Source: an uncultured Collinsella sp.
Lineage (GTDB): Bacteria > Actinomycetota > Coriobacteriia > Coriobacteriales > Coriobacteriaceae
Direction: 5' to 3'
DNA length: 45,304 nt
Assembly: GCA_902497025.1 (NCBI GenBank)
Contig: CABVDJ010000016.1
Location: 1-45,304 of the forward strand
Below the pieces are notes generated by a model. It searched no databases and had not been told where the DNA came from. It saw only the letters and a program-made list of their open reading frames with translations. A program made the position numbers and the translations under genes. Within the stretch, counting starts at the first letter, position 1. Each line of letters starts with the position of its first letter. This document shows positions 22,823 through 30,573 of the stretch, in pieces.

Positions 22823-24157
22823 ATGAGCACACAGACCGAGCCCAAGCTCGTCACGCAAATCGACTTCGCCCGCGCCGGGCAGATCACACCGCAGATGAAG
22901 GAGGTCGCCGAGCGCGAGCATCGCGACCCCGAGTACATCCGCGAGCGCGTGGCCGACGGCCGCATCGCCATTCCCGCCAACATCGTGCACATCAAAAAGG
23001 GCATGCGCGCCTTTGGCGTCGGTGAGGGCCTGTCCACCAAGGTCAACGTGAACTTGGGCATCTCGGGCGACAAGGCCGATGCCGCCGAGGAATGGAAGAA
23101 GGTCAAGATCGCCGAGGACTTTGGCGCCGACGCCATCATGGACCTCTCCAACTCGGGCAAGACGCGCCAGTTCCGCCAGCAGCTCATCGACGAGACGCCG
23201 CTCATGGTAGGTACCGTCCCCATGTACGACGCCATCGGCTACATGGAAAAGCCGCTGGTCAAGCTTACCAAGGACGACCTGTTCGAGGTCGTGCGCGCGC
23301 ACGCCGAGGACGGCGTGGACTTTATGACCATCCACTGCGGCATCAACAAGTCGGTCACAAAGACCTTTAAGGAGACCGGCCGCCTCATGAACATCGTGAG
23401 CCGCGGCGGCTCGCTGCTGTTTGGCTGGATGGAGGTCACCGGTAACGAGAACCCGTTCTATGAGTTCTACGACGAGCTGCTCGAAATCTGCCACGAGTAC
23501 GACGTGACGATTTCGCTCGGCGACTCCTGTCGCCCGGGCTGCCTCTACGACTCCAACGACGCCACCGAGACCGCCGAGATGATCGAGCTGGGCAAGCTGT
23601 GCAAGCGCGCATGGGCCGCCGGCGTCCAGGTTATGGTCGAGGGTCCGGGCCACATGGCGCTCGACGAGATCGCCGCCAACATGAAACTGCAGAAGCGCCT
23701 GTGCCACAACGCCCCGTTCTATGTGCTCGGGCCGCTGGTGACCGATATCGGCGTGGGCTACGACCACATCACCGCTGCCATCGGCGGCGCTATCTCCGCC
23801 AGCTCCGGCGCCGACTTCCTGTGCTACGTGACGCCGGCCGAGCACCTGTGCCTGCCCAACGCCCAGGACGTGCTCGACGGCCTCATGGCCACCAAGATTG
23901 CCGCACACGCCGCCGACATCGCCAAAAAGGTGCCCCACGCCCGCGACATGGACGACAAGATGGGCCAGGCACGCCGCAAGCTCGACTGGGACGCCATGTG
24001 GAAGTGCGCGCTCGACCCGGTTACGGGCAAGAAGCGCTACGAGGAGTCCCCCGCCGCCACCGAGGGCACTTGCACCATGTGTGGCAAGATGTGCGCCGTC
24101 CGCACCGTCAACAAGATCTTCGAGGGCACCACGATCGACCTCGGCATGGAGGACTAA
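22823..24157 (+). CDS. thiC: Phosphomethylpyrimidine synthase
   Basis: Radical SAM enzyme that rearranges aminoimidazole ribotide to HMP phosphate, the pyrimidine half of thiamine. The 444-residue product is the shorter anaerobe-type ThiC without the N-terminal extension of the E. coli enzyme. It contains G-x-x-L-S-T-K-V-N-V-N-L-G, M-D-L-S-N-S-G, G-D-S-C-R-P-G-C, and V-E-G-P-G-H-M. The C-terminal cluster site is C-T-M-C-G-K-M-C, i.e. C-x2-C-x3-C rather than C-x2-C-x4-C. The start at 22823 is fixed by GAAGGGAG inside the TPP riboswitch. thiD follows 182 bp downstream. Confidence 0.95.
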   Translation: MSTQTEPKLVTQIDFARAGQITPQMKEVAEREHRDPEYIRERVADGRIAIPANIVHIKKGMRAFGVGEGLSTKVNVNLGISGDKADAAEEWKKVKIAEDFGADAIMDLSNSGKTRQFRQQLIDETPLMVGTVPMYDAIGYMEKPLVKLTKDDLFEVVRAHAEDGVDFMTIHCGINKSVTKTFKETGRLMNIVSRGGSLLFGWMEVTGNENPFYEFYDELLEICHEYDVTISLGDSCRPGCLYDSNDATETAEMIELGKLCKRAWAAGVQVMVEGPGHMALDEIAANMKLQKRLCHNAPFYVLGPLVTDIGVGYDHITAAIGGAISASSGADFLCYVTPAEHLCLPNAQDVLDGLMATKIAAHAADIAKKVPHARDMDDKMGQARRKLDWDAMWKCALDPVTGKKRYEESPAATEGTCTMCGKMCAVRTVNKIFEGTTIDLGMED

Positions 24158-24252
24158 CCCTGTCGCCGCGGCCGCTTCTGACGGCGAGCTGGTGCCTGTC
24201 AATTGTTGACTTGTGAACATTTACTTACACTTGCGTAGAGATTGCATCGCCC

Positions 24253-24282
24253 GCCCGGGTTCGGCATAGAGTCGGCCCGGGC
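24253..24282 (+). terminator. Hairpin in the thiC-thiD spacer
   Basis: GCCCGGG (24253-24259) pairs with CCCGGGC (24276-24282), followed by ATCTTTAT. It could weakly end thiC transcripts or sit in a read-through leader. Confidence 0.45.
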
Positions 24283-24287
24283 ATCTT

Positions 24288-24293
24288 TATAAT
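24288..24293 (+). promoter_or_regulatory. Consensus -10 box (TATAAT) upstream of thiD
   Basis: A perfect -10 hexamer 47 bp before the thiD ATG. The -35 region at 16-18 bp is not recognisable, so promoter activity would need an activator or is fortuitous. Confidence 0.35.
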
Positions 24294-24339
24294 GCTGGCT
24301 TAAAGACCCATTTGATTCCGACCGAACAAGGGAGCGAAC

Positions 24340-25170
24340 ATGGATCGTAGTAAGGTACCTGCCGTCCTGTCCATCGCGGGATCCGATTCCAGCGGTGGCG
24401 CCGGCATTCAGGCCGACATCAAGACCATCACGGCGCACCGCCTGTATGCCGAGACGGCCATCACCGCCATCACAGCGCAAAACACCCTGGGCGTTACCGC
24501 CGTGCAGGATATCTCGCCAGATATCGTAGCCGCGCAAATTGACGCCGTTTTTGACGATATCCGCCCCAGCGCCGTCAAGATCGGCATGGTTTCTTCTGTC
24601 GAGATTATCGAAGTCATCGCCGACCGCTTGAGCGCCTGGAACGCAACGAACGTGGTCGTCGACCCCGTCATGGTCGCCACCTCGGGCGCGCGGCTGATTG
24701 CCGAAGATGCCGCCGAGGCGCTCACCCGCCGCCTGTTCCCGCTAGCGACGGTTATCACGCCCAATATTCCCGAGGCCATGGCGTTGCTCGATTATGAGGT
24801 CGACTCCGAGCGCACGCAGCAAAATGCTGCCATGCTCCTCACCCGCCGCTTTGGTTGCGCATCCCTCGTTAAGGGTGGGCATCTTGTCAACGAGGCCAAC
24901 GATGTACTGGCCGAACCCGCGCCACTCGATGACGAGGGCAACCATCTGGGAGATCCACTCACCACGTGGTTCCGCCACAAGCGCATCGAGACCAGCAACA
25001 CGCACGGCACCGGATGCACGCTCTCGTCCGCCATCGCCTGCGCGCTGGCTCAGGGCATGGATCTTGCCGACGCCGTCAACGCCGGCAAGGCCTACCTAAC
25101 CGGCGCTCTGGCCGCCGGCTTTGACATGGGCAAAGGCTCCGGCCCCGTCAACCACATGTGGCAGTATTAA
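24340..25170 (+). CDS. thiD: Hydroxymethylpyrimidine/phosphomethylpyrimidine kinase
   Basis: Phosphorylates HMP and HMP-P in thiamine synthesis, acting on the product of ThiC. The 276-residue ribokinase-fold protein begins V-L-S-I-A-G-S-D-S-S-G-G-A-G-I-Q-A-D and has A-I-T-A-Q-N-T near residue 45, V-V-V-D-P-V-M-V-A near 105, and the anion-hole T-H-G-T-G-C-T-L-S-S-A near 225. AAGGGAG lies 6 nt before the ATG. It is not under the thiC riboswitch unless transcripts read through the spacer. The other thi genes (thiE, thiM, thiS/G/H) are not in this window. Confidence 0.94.
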   Translation: MDRSKVPAVLSIAGSDSSGGAGIQADIKTITAHRLYAETAITAITAQNTLGVTAVQDISPDIVAAQIDAVFDDIRPSAVKIGMVSSVEIIEVIADRLSAWNATNVVVDPVMVATSGARLIAEDAAEALTRRLFPLATVITPNIPEAMALLDYEVDSERTQQNAAMLLTRRFGCASLVKGGHLVNEANDVLAEPAPLDDEGNHLGDPLTTWFRHKRIETSNTHGTGCTLSSAIACALAQGMDLADAVNAGKAYLTGALAAGFDMGKGSGPVNHMWQY

Positions 25171-25183
25171 GATTCGCAGTCCA

Positions 25184-25222
25184 AAGCCACCGCAAAGGCG
25201 CCCGTCCCCTTTGCGGTGGCTT
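25184..25222. terminator. Bidirectional hairpin between thiD and SGNH gene
   Basis: Perfect 15-bp arms AAGCCACCGCAAAGG (25184-25198) and CCTTTGCGGTGGCTT (25208-25222) between convergent genes. Confidence 0.8.
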
Positions 25223-25231
25223 GGGGTCGCG

Positions 25232-25891
25232 CTACTCTCCGAGCATCTCTTGGAGCTTGGCCGCCACGGCGTGACCCAGGCTCTCATGGCTTTCGGGCAT
25301 CATATGCAGATAGTCGATATCGCCCGGCTCGGCAAACTCCGCTGCATTCAAAAAGTCGCAGCCAAACTGCTCGGCTACGTGCGCATAGTATTCAGCAAAA
25401 TGCTCCGAGGCCTCGACGGAACGCTCGTCAAAATCGGTCATATATACATCGGCGATTTGCGGCTTGATCTTGATAGGTGCCATCAGCAGAATACGCGGGC
25501 AGGGTGCGGCATTGGTCCAGGGAAATGCACGCACCGCGCGAATCAGCGCCATGGTGCCGCGGGCAATATCGGAGGCCGTCACACCAAAGACCGTCTTGCA
25601 ATCGTTGGTTCCCAGCATAATAACGATCGCATCCAGCGGCTTATGGGCCTCGAGCAGCATCGGCAGTGCGCGGATGCCGTTAAGATTGGTGTTCAGATGG
25701 CACATGTCGTCGCGTACCGTCGTGCGGCCGTTGAGGCCTTCTTCAATTACATGCCAGCCCTCGCCTAAGTCACGTTGGGCCACGCCGCACCAGCGCACAT
25801 CCTGCGCATAGCGCACCGCGGTGCCGTCGCGCATGCCCGCCGGATCGTAACCATAGGTGTTGCTGTCGCCAAAGCATAGAACGTTTTTCAT
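25232..25891 (-). CDS. SGNH/GDSL-type esterase or lipase family hydrolase
   Basis: A 219-residue single-domain hydrolase. Block I is F-G-D-S-N-T-Y-G (catalytic Ser), block II G near residue 53 in E-G-L-N-G-R-T-T, block III G-T-N-D near residue 94, and block V D-Y-L-H (catalytic Asp and His) near the C-terminus. There is no signal peptide, so it acts in the cytoplasm, perhaps on acylated or acetylated small molecules. The G-L-N-G-R-T-T segment and compact size recall cytoplasmic arylesterase-like SGNH members. GAGGGG precedes the ATG. The substrate is unknown. Confidence 0.85.
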   Translation of the reverse strand: MKNVLCFGDSNTYGYDPAGMRDGTAVRYAQDVRWCGVAQRDLGEGWHVIEEGLNGRTTVRDDMCHLNTNLNGIRALPMLLEAHKPLDAIVIMLGTNDCKTVFGVTASDIARGTMALIRAVRAFPWTNAAPCPRILLMAPIKIKPQIADVYMTDFDERSVEASEHFAEYYAHVAEQFGCDFLNAAEFAEPGDIDYLHMMPESHESLGHAVAAKLQEMLGE

Positions 25892-25969
25892 CGTAAGCCC
25901 CTCGCTCAGTAAAAAACCGACGGAAGCAGCCTCTCCCGCCGGCTCGACCCATCTGTCAGCACGTACCGA

Positions 25970-27040
25970 TTACAGGTACTTGCGCCAGTCGTCCTCGTCC
26001 TCATCATCCTCGGTAGCAGCTTGGATCTGCTCGGCGGCGCGAGCTGCCGCAGCGCGAGCGGCAACCTGGGCATAGGACTCCTCGTTGCGCTCGGGGAAGT
26101 TTGCCAGCACGTGCTCGAACTTGGCAAAATCCTCATCCCAGCGCGTAGAAGGCACGGCAAAGAAGACTTGCTTGACCTTAAAGTCGCCCGACGCGAGCTC
26201 CTTGCGGAAGAGCTCGGCCACGGCCTCTGCGTCAAAGCCGTTGTTGTCGCAGCCCCAAGCGCCCAGCACGAGCTTCTCGCGACCTAGCTCGTCGCAGATG
26301 GCAAGCACAAAGCGAATGCGGTCGCGCAGGGCATCCAGCAGAGCATCGTCGCTCACGCGATACTCCTGGCGGGCGCGCTTAACGTTGGGCGCGGCGGCCA
26401 CGATCACGTCGGCGTATGCATGCACGTGGTTGCGGTCGAAGCGCACCGCAGGCACCACCAGCGCACGGTTTCGGTAAAGCTCGCAGTTGATGTTGCGGCG
26501 ACGGTTCTCGCCGTACCATTTGCGCTGCTTATCGAGAACGTTGTATAGATACGAATCGGCGCACAGCGTGGCCTCCTGGCCCAGATAACCCTGAATATAG
26601 CCACCGCCCGGATTGGTGAACGAGGCAAAGGCGAGCACGGCCATGTCGCAGAACTGCGCATAGCCACGACCGTTGTCCAAGATGGCCTGCGTGGTGGAGG
26701 CATCGAGCACGGTGACCTCGGGCAGAACCGGAGCGGGCTCCTCAGCAGGCGCGAACTCAGCTTCGGCGATTTCCTCGGCAGGCTCCTCGACGGGCTCGGC
26801 AACCTGTTCTTCGGTGGCCACAGCACTCTGAACCTTGGCCTTCATCGCCGAGACAAAGCCGGCAGGCATACCGTCAAACTCGCGAACACCGGCAAGCGAA
26901 CGCTCGATATCCTTGGCGCACGCTTCGGACACAGTTGCCACGTGACGCTCGGCGGCCTTGGCACGGGCCTCGCGCTTGGGATTGGGCTGACCCGCTCGGT
27001 TGGACCTGCGGTTACGGTTCCTGTTGTCGACGTCTGCCAT
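25970..27040 (-). CDS. TIGR02452-type (bacterial PARG-like) macrodomain protein
   Basis: A 356-residue protein with a basic N-tail (NRNRNRRSNRAGQPNPKREARAKAAERH), a Glu/Pro/Ala-rich segment at about 75-110, and a macrodomain with S-F-T-N-P-G-G-G-Y-I-Q-G-Y-L-G-Q-E-A. The fold continues with A-P-N-V, L-V-L-G-A-W-G-C near residue 265, and an acidic tail (EDDEDEDDW). Bacterial-type poly(ADP-ribose) glycohydrolases carry GGG-x(6-8)-QEE. Here the second glutamate, reported as catalytic in this class, is alanine, so the protein may bind ADP-ribose without hydrolysing it, or use another residue. AAAGGTGA precedes the ATG. No ADP-ribosyltransferase lies beside it. Confidence 0.75.
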   Translation of the reverse strand: MADVDNRNRNRRSNRAGQPNPKREARAKAAERHVATVSEACAKDIERSLAGVREFDGMPAGFVSAMKAKVQSAVATEEQVAEPVEEPAEEIAEAEFAPAEEPAPVLPEVTVLDASTTQAILDNGRGYAQFCDMAVLAFASFTNPGGGYIQGYLGQEATLCADSYLYNVLDKQRKWYGENRRRNINCELYRNRALVVPAVRFDRNHVHAYADVIVAAAPNVKRARQEYRVSDDALLDALRDRIRFVLAICDELGREKLVLGAWGCDNNGFDAEAVAELFRKELASGDFKVKQVFFAVPSTRWDEDFAKFEHVLANFPERNEESYAQVAARAAAARAAEQIQAATEDDEDEDDWRKYL

Positions 27041-27106
27041 AAGTGGTCACCTTTCTCGGTCTCTGCCGCTATCGGCTTTTCCCATCCATGATACCCCGCC
27101 GCGTAC

Positions 27107-27134
27107 AAAAAAGACGGCCCCGAAGGACCGCCTT
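27107..27134 (-). terminator. Intrinsic terminator of the BI-1 gene
   Basis: On the minus strand AAGGCGGUCC-UUCG-GGGCCGUCUU with a stable UUCG tetraloop and two G-U pairs, followed by UUUU. It also separates this gene from the PARG-like gene downstream. Confidence 0.9.
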
Positions 27135-27178
27135 TCGCATCGATTTGCACGCACGGCAAGCACCGCCGCAATTCGCCA

Positions 27179-27874
27179 CTAGTCGCGACGGCCGAGGATG
27201 TTCAAAATGCGCAAAAACACGTTGATAATATCCACGAACAGGTTAGAGGCCATAAGCACGGCATTGGGCAGTGTGGGCGGCACCGTCGTGGCAACATAGG
27301 TGTCATAGCCAATAAACCCGGCGAACACCACGATCACGATCAGGTCGGTGATGGTCTGCGAGACGCCCATGAACATCAGCACGATCTCAACCAGAATAGT
27401 TGCGAGCAGAATGCCAAAACCGATGCCATATACGCGCTGGAAAAACTTGGGGAACGTCACGCCCAAGGCGCCAAAGACAAAGGTGATGGCGGCCGTGGCG
27501 ATAAAGGCAGTGTTGATGGTGGGCAGGTCGTAGTTGGCAAGGCCAAACGACGCGGTCAGGCCAAAGGTACTCGCAAAGATTACGTAGCCCACAAGGGACA
27601 GGCCCACGGACTGCTTGCTGGCGGCGGCCGACATCATGACCATGCCGACGATGGTCAAAATAAACGAGCCAAAGACCAGCGGCAGGGCGGCGCCGCTCAT
27701 CATCATGCGCGCAAACGACATGGTGCTCGTAAAGTAGGCGCCGGCGCCCATGGCGCAAAAGCCCAAGAAGATCAGGGCAGACATGGCGAGATTGTACGCG
27801 CGCGGCGACATCTCCTTGGCGCGGCTTGCGCCGCTCTCGACGGGGCCGTTCTGATAGCCCTGGATATCGTTCAT
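27179..27874 (-). CDS. Bax inhibitor-1/YccA family membrane protein
   Basis: A 231-residue integral membrane protein with seven hydrophobic segments after a 25-residue cytoplasmic N-tail. The last segments contain the BI-1 signature F-A-G-F-I-G-Y-D-T-Y, followed by a terminal helix and the basic end L-G-R-R-D. Family members form pH-sensitive calcium leak channels (BsYetJ) or interact with FtsH (YccA); which applies here is unknown. AAAGGA lies 8 nt before the ATG. Monocistronic, with a terminator at 27107-27134. Confidence 0.88.
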   Translation of the reverse strand: MNDIQGYQNGPVESGASRAKEMSPRAYNLAMSALIFLGFCAMGAGAYFTSTMSFARMMMSGAALPLVFGSFILTIVGMVMMSAAASKQSVGLSLVGYVIFASTFGLTASFGLANYDLPTINTAFIATAAITFVFGALGVTFPKFFQRVYGIGFGILLATILVEIVLMFMGVSQTITDLIVIVVFAGFIGYDTYVATTVPPTLPNAVLMASNLFVDIINVFLRILNILGRRD

Positions 27875-27958
27875 AGGTTCGTCCTTTCAAAAAGTGCCGT
27901 GAAAGACGGCGCAGCAGGTGACAAGATTCCTGTCATTGTACCCGAATGCCGTACGTCC

Positions 27959-28297
27959 TTACCCACGGCGCTCGCCCTCGAGCGTACGGTCGAATGCCCA
28001 CACCCACCAACGCATCAGATGGGCCTGCGAACCATCTGGTCGTTCGCGCGTCTGGTCCTCCAGATACAACTCGGTCGCGTGCCCGCCAAAACGCACCTTA
28101 TAGGTTGCCGTACGGATGCCGTGAACCGTCAGGCCAAACCCAGTGGTCGAGACAATCTCGTCAATCGTAAAGCAACGACCGTCGACCCAGCAGACGGTGA
28201 CCGGCACGACCTGTCCGCCCGCGAGGATGCGAGCCACGACGTCCACATACTGCTTGTGCACGCGCCGAGTTTTGCCATCTGTCTGTCGATATTCCAT
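27959..28297 (-). CDS. Small conserved-type protein of unknown function
   Basis: A 112-residue soluble protein. The middle has V-V-P-V-T-V-C-W-V-D-G-R-C-F-T-I-D-E-I, then F-G-L-T-V-H-G-I-R-T-A-T-Y-K-V-R-F-G-G-H-A-T-E-L-Y-L-E-D. This beta-rich W-x-D-G-R-x-F-x-I-D plus G-I-R-x-x-x-Y-x-V-R-x-G-G layout resembles short proteins of unknown function in Gram-positives. I start at 28297, but AGGAGG is only one base from that ATG, so initiation could instead use ATG 28318 (no Shine-Dalgarno). The function is not known. Confidence 0.6.
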   Translation of the reverse strand: MEYRQTDGKTRRVHKQYVDVVARILAGGQVVPVTVCWVDGRCFTIDEIVSTTGFGLTVHGIRTATYKVRFGGHATELYLEDQTRERPDGSQAHLMRWWVWAFDRTLEGERRG

Positions 28298-28485
28298 GCC
28301 TCCTATTATCGAACGCATGTTTGCATGTTGTAAAGCGAACAGACTGTGGTTTTGGAGTGTCGTAGTAATCGCACGTGTCCGCATGGCGTGTTAGCAAAAA
28401 GAACACCCGCGGTCAACAGGGCTAATATTCAATTTTAGTGCCAAAAAGTTCACTTCTCCCATCAGAACTCGGTAAAGAAACCCAC

Positions 28486-28517
28486 AGGAGGTGATACGAT
28501 TTATCATGTTTTTGTAA
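28486..28517 (+). other. Strong Shine-Dalgarno with a three-codon ORF upstream of pit
   Basis: AGGAGGTGAT (28486-28495) is complementary to the 16S rRNA 3' end over ten bases. The next ATG (28506) is followed by two codons and TAA (M-F-L-stop), 30 bp before the pit ATG. It may be a start-stop leader or a relic. Confidence 0.4.
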
Positions 28518-28547
28518 CGTGTCTGCAAACTTCGAGAAAGCCCATAT

Positions 28548-29597
28548 ATGGACGTAACGTTCTCAACCTTCCTCGGCCAAATTGTGTCGAACCCAGTCCT
28601 TGCCGTCACCGTGATCCTCGCGTTGGGCGCCATCTTCGTCAATGGATGGACCGACGCGCCCAACGCCATCGCGACCTGCGTCACTACGCGTTGCATGCCC
28701 GCCCGCGCCGCCATTCTCATGAGCGCCGCATTCAACTTCCTCGGTGTGCTCATCATGACGCACTTTAACGCGAGCGTCGCCAATACCATCTCGCATATCG
28801 TCGACTTTGGCGGAAACAGCACCATGGCGCTCGCGTGCCTCTGCGCGGCGCTGTTCTCCATCGTCGTCTACGGCGCCACAGCGTCGCGTTTTGGTATCCC
28901 CACCTCGCAAAGCCACAGCCTTATCGCCGGCCTGACCGGTGCCGCTATCGCCCTCGGCGGCGCGAGCAGCGTCAACGTCCACGAGTGGATGAAGGTCATC
29001 TACGGCCTGGCGCTCTCCATCGGCCTGGGCTTTGTCATGGGCTGGGTCCTGTGCAAGCTCGTCTCGATTCTTTTCGCCGCCGCCAACAGGCGACGTGCCA
29101 ATGTCTTCTTTAAATACGCTCAGATCGCGAGCGCTGCGGCCATGAGCTTTATGCACGGCGCGCAGGATGGACAGAAGTTCATCGGCGTGCTCTTTTTAGG
29201 CGTGGCCTTTGCCAGCGGCCAGACGAGCGTCGGCGATGCAGGCATCCCCATCTGGATTATGCTGCTGTGCTCGGCCACTATGGGTATCGGCACCAGCGTG
29301 GGCGGCGAGCGCATCATCAAGGCCGTCGGCCAGAGCATGGTCAAGCTCGAAAAGTACCAGGGCTTCTCCGCCGACCTGGCGGGCGCCGCGAACCTGCTGC
29401 TTGCCACCCTTACCGGCATCCCCGTGTCCTCCACCCACATCAAGACCTGCGCCATCATGGGCGTCGGTGCCGTCAAGCGCCTTTCGGCCATCAACTTCGG
29501 CGTCGTCAAGGACATGATGTTCACCTGGTTCTTCACCTTCCCCGCCTGCGGACTCATCAGCTTTGTCATGGCCAAGCTGTTCATGATGTTCCTCTAG
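28548..29597 (+). CDS. pit: Inorganic phosphate transporter, PiT family
   Basis: Low-affinity phosphate:cation symporter in the membrane, 349 residues with about ten hydrophobic segments. The duplicated PiT signature is visible: N-G-W-T-D-A-P-N-A-I-A-T in the first half (usual form GxNDAxNAIAT) and M-S-F-M-H-G-A-Q-D-G-Q-K-F-I in the second. Both halves also have P-T-S-Q-S-H-S or P-V-S-S-T-H-I-K. The start is ATG 28548 with GAGAAAG upstream; the frame is closed by TAA at 28515. The DUF47 gene follows 67 bp later, the usual pit partner. The same window also carries the high-affinity Pst system. Confidence 0.92.
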   Translation: MDVTFSTFLGQIVSNPVLAVTVILALGAIFVNGWTDAPNAIATCVTTRCMPARAAILMSAAFNFLGVLIMTHFNASVANTISHIVDFGGNSTMALACLCAALFSIVVYGATASRFGIPTSQSHSLIAGLTGAAIALGGASSVNVHEWMKVIYGLALSIGLGFVMGWVLCKLVSILFAAANRRRANVFFKYAQIASAAAMSFMHGAQDGQKFIGVLFLGVAFASGQTSVGDAGIPIWIMLLCSATMGIGTSVGGERIIKAVGQSMVKLEKYQGFSADLAGAANLLLATLTGIPVSSTHIKTCAIMGVGAVKRLSAINFGVVKDMMFTWFFTFPACGLISFVMAKLFMMFL

Positions 29598-29664
29598 TCA
29601 AACCGAGCGTCCATCCGGACTGCAATGCTTCGCCCACCCGTCTTCGCCTCGAAAGGACCCATCC

Positions 29665-30288
29665 ATGGCAAAGAAACCCGATTCGTTCTACTTTGACAAC
29701 TACGTCGCTTGCGCTGACCTCGCCGTTCAGGCAGCCGAGCTGCTCACCAAGATTTTTGAGAACTTCGACCCCGCAAAGATTCACGATATGCTCAACAAGA
29801 TGCACGCGATCGAGCATGCAGCCGACAAGAAGCACCATGAGCTTGAGGACGCCTTGCTCACCGCCTTTATCACCCCGCTCGAGCGCGAGGATCTGGATCT
29901 GATGAGCTGCTCACTCGACACCGTGCTCGACCGCATCGAGGGCGTCGTGCAGCGCGTCTACTTCACCAACATCCAGAGCATCCATCCCGACGCCATCGTC
30001 ATCGCCCACAAGGTGACTGACGCCTGCCGCGCCATGAAAGACCTGATGGTCGAGCTGCCCAACTACCGCAAGTCCAAGACCCTGCGCGAACTCGTCATCC
30101 AGATCAACACCATCGAGTCCGAAGCCGACGAGCTCTATATCAACGCCATGCGCAACCTGCACGTTAACGGCAAGGACCCGCTCGAGGTCATCGCCTGGCG
30201 TGACGTATACGCCTTCCTGGAGTACTGCGCTGACTGCTGTGAGAATGTGGCCGATGTTGTGGATTCGATTGTCATGAAGAACAGTTAA
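29665..30288 (+). CDS. DUF47 (PhoU-like) family protein, Pit accessory
   Basis: A 207-residue, almost entirely helical protein, starting K-K-P-D-S-F-Y-F-D-N-Y and containing the PhoU-like segments I-H-x-I/M-E-H-A-A-D-K-K-H-H-E-L near residue 50 and I-N-T-I-E-S-E-A-D-E-L-Y near residue 150. Its E/D-rich helices can bind metal clusters as in PhoU. Genes of this kind usually follow pit and modulate phosphate uptake, as here. AAAGGA lies 7 nt before the ATG. Immediately after the stop begins the long inverted repeat at 30294-30402. Confidence 0.88.
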   Translation: MAKKPDSFYFDNYVACADLAVQAAELLTKIFENFDPAKIHDMLNKMHAIEHAADKKHHELEDALLTAFITPLEREDLDLMSCSLDTVLDRIEGVVQRVYFTNIQSIHPDAIVIAHKVTDACRAMKDLMVELPNYRKSKTLRELVIQINTIESEADELYINAMRNLHVNGKDPLEVIAWRDVYAFLEYCADCCENVADVVDSIVMKNS

Positions 30289-30293
30289 TTGGG

Positions 30294-30402
30294 GGTACGT
30301 GTCCCACCGGTCGCGGGCCCGACCACTAATACCTTTTTCACTCCGGCTGCAAGCAGAGTCGTTCAAAAGGTATTAGTGGTCGGGCCCGCTCCCTTACGTA
30401 CC
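30294..30402. repeat. Long inverted repeat H
   Basis: Perfect 25-bp arms (30313-30337 and 30365-30389, beginning GCGGGCCCGACCACTAATAC) around a 27-nt loop. An outer pair GGTACGT/ACGTACC (30294-30300, 30396-30402) extends the structure. Downstream, 30403-30573 is a G/T-rich tract with few C's and no supported gene. Confidence 0.88.
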
Positions 30403-30573
30403 ACCATTGGGAACTTTGGCTGAGGGGTTGAGCGTGGTGGGGCCTTTGCTGTGATGACCCTTGATTGCTCGGGGTTTTACTTTGGTATTCGATGAGCGAT
30501 TGGCTGATTGCTGCTTTGGGTACTGTTTGGGTTACTTTGGGTTTGTTTGATTTTTAATTGTTGAAGGGCTTGT

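Noticed and set aside
22652..24220. Very long minus-strand open frame opposite thiC, continuous with the gene at 22130-22651
   Set aside because: It is the antisense of a certain thiC; the composition is low-complexity V/G/A/H/D typical of antisense high-GC frames. A strong Shine-Dalgarno marks the true start at 22651.
30492..30557. Plus-strand 21-residue hydrophobic ORF (MSDWLIAALGTVWVTLGLFDF)
   Set aside because: No Shine-Dalgarno, and it lies in a G/T-rich tract that will encode hydrophobic residues by composition alone. It contains one of the words shared with the tract near 16745.
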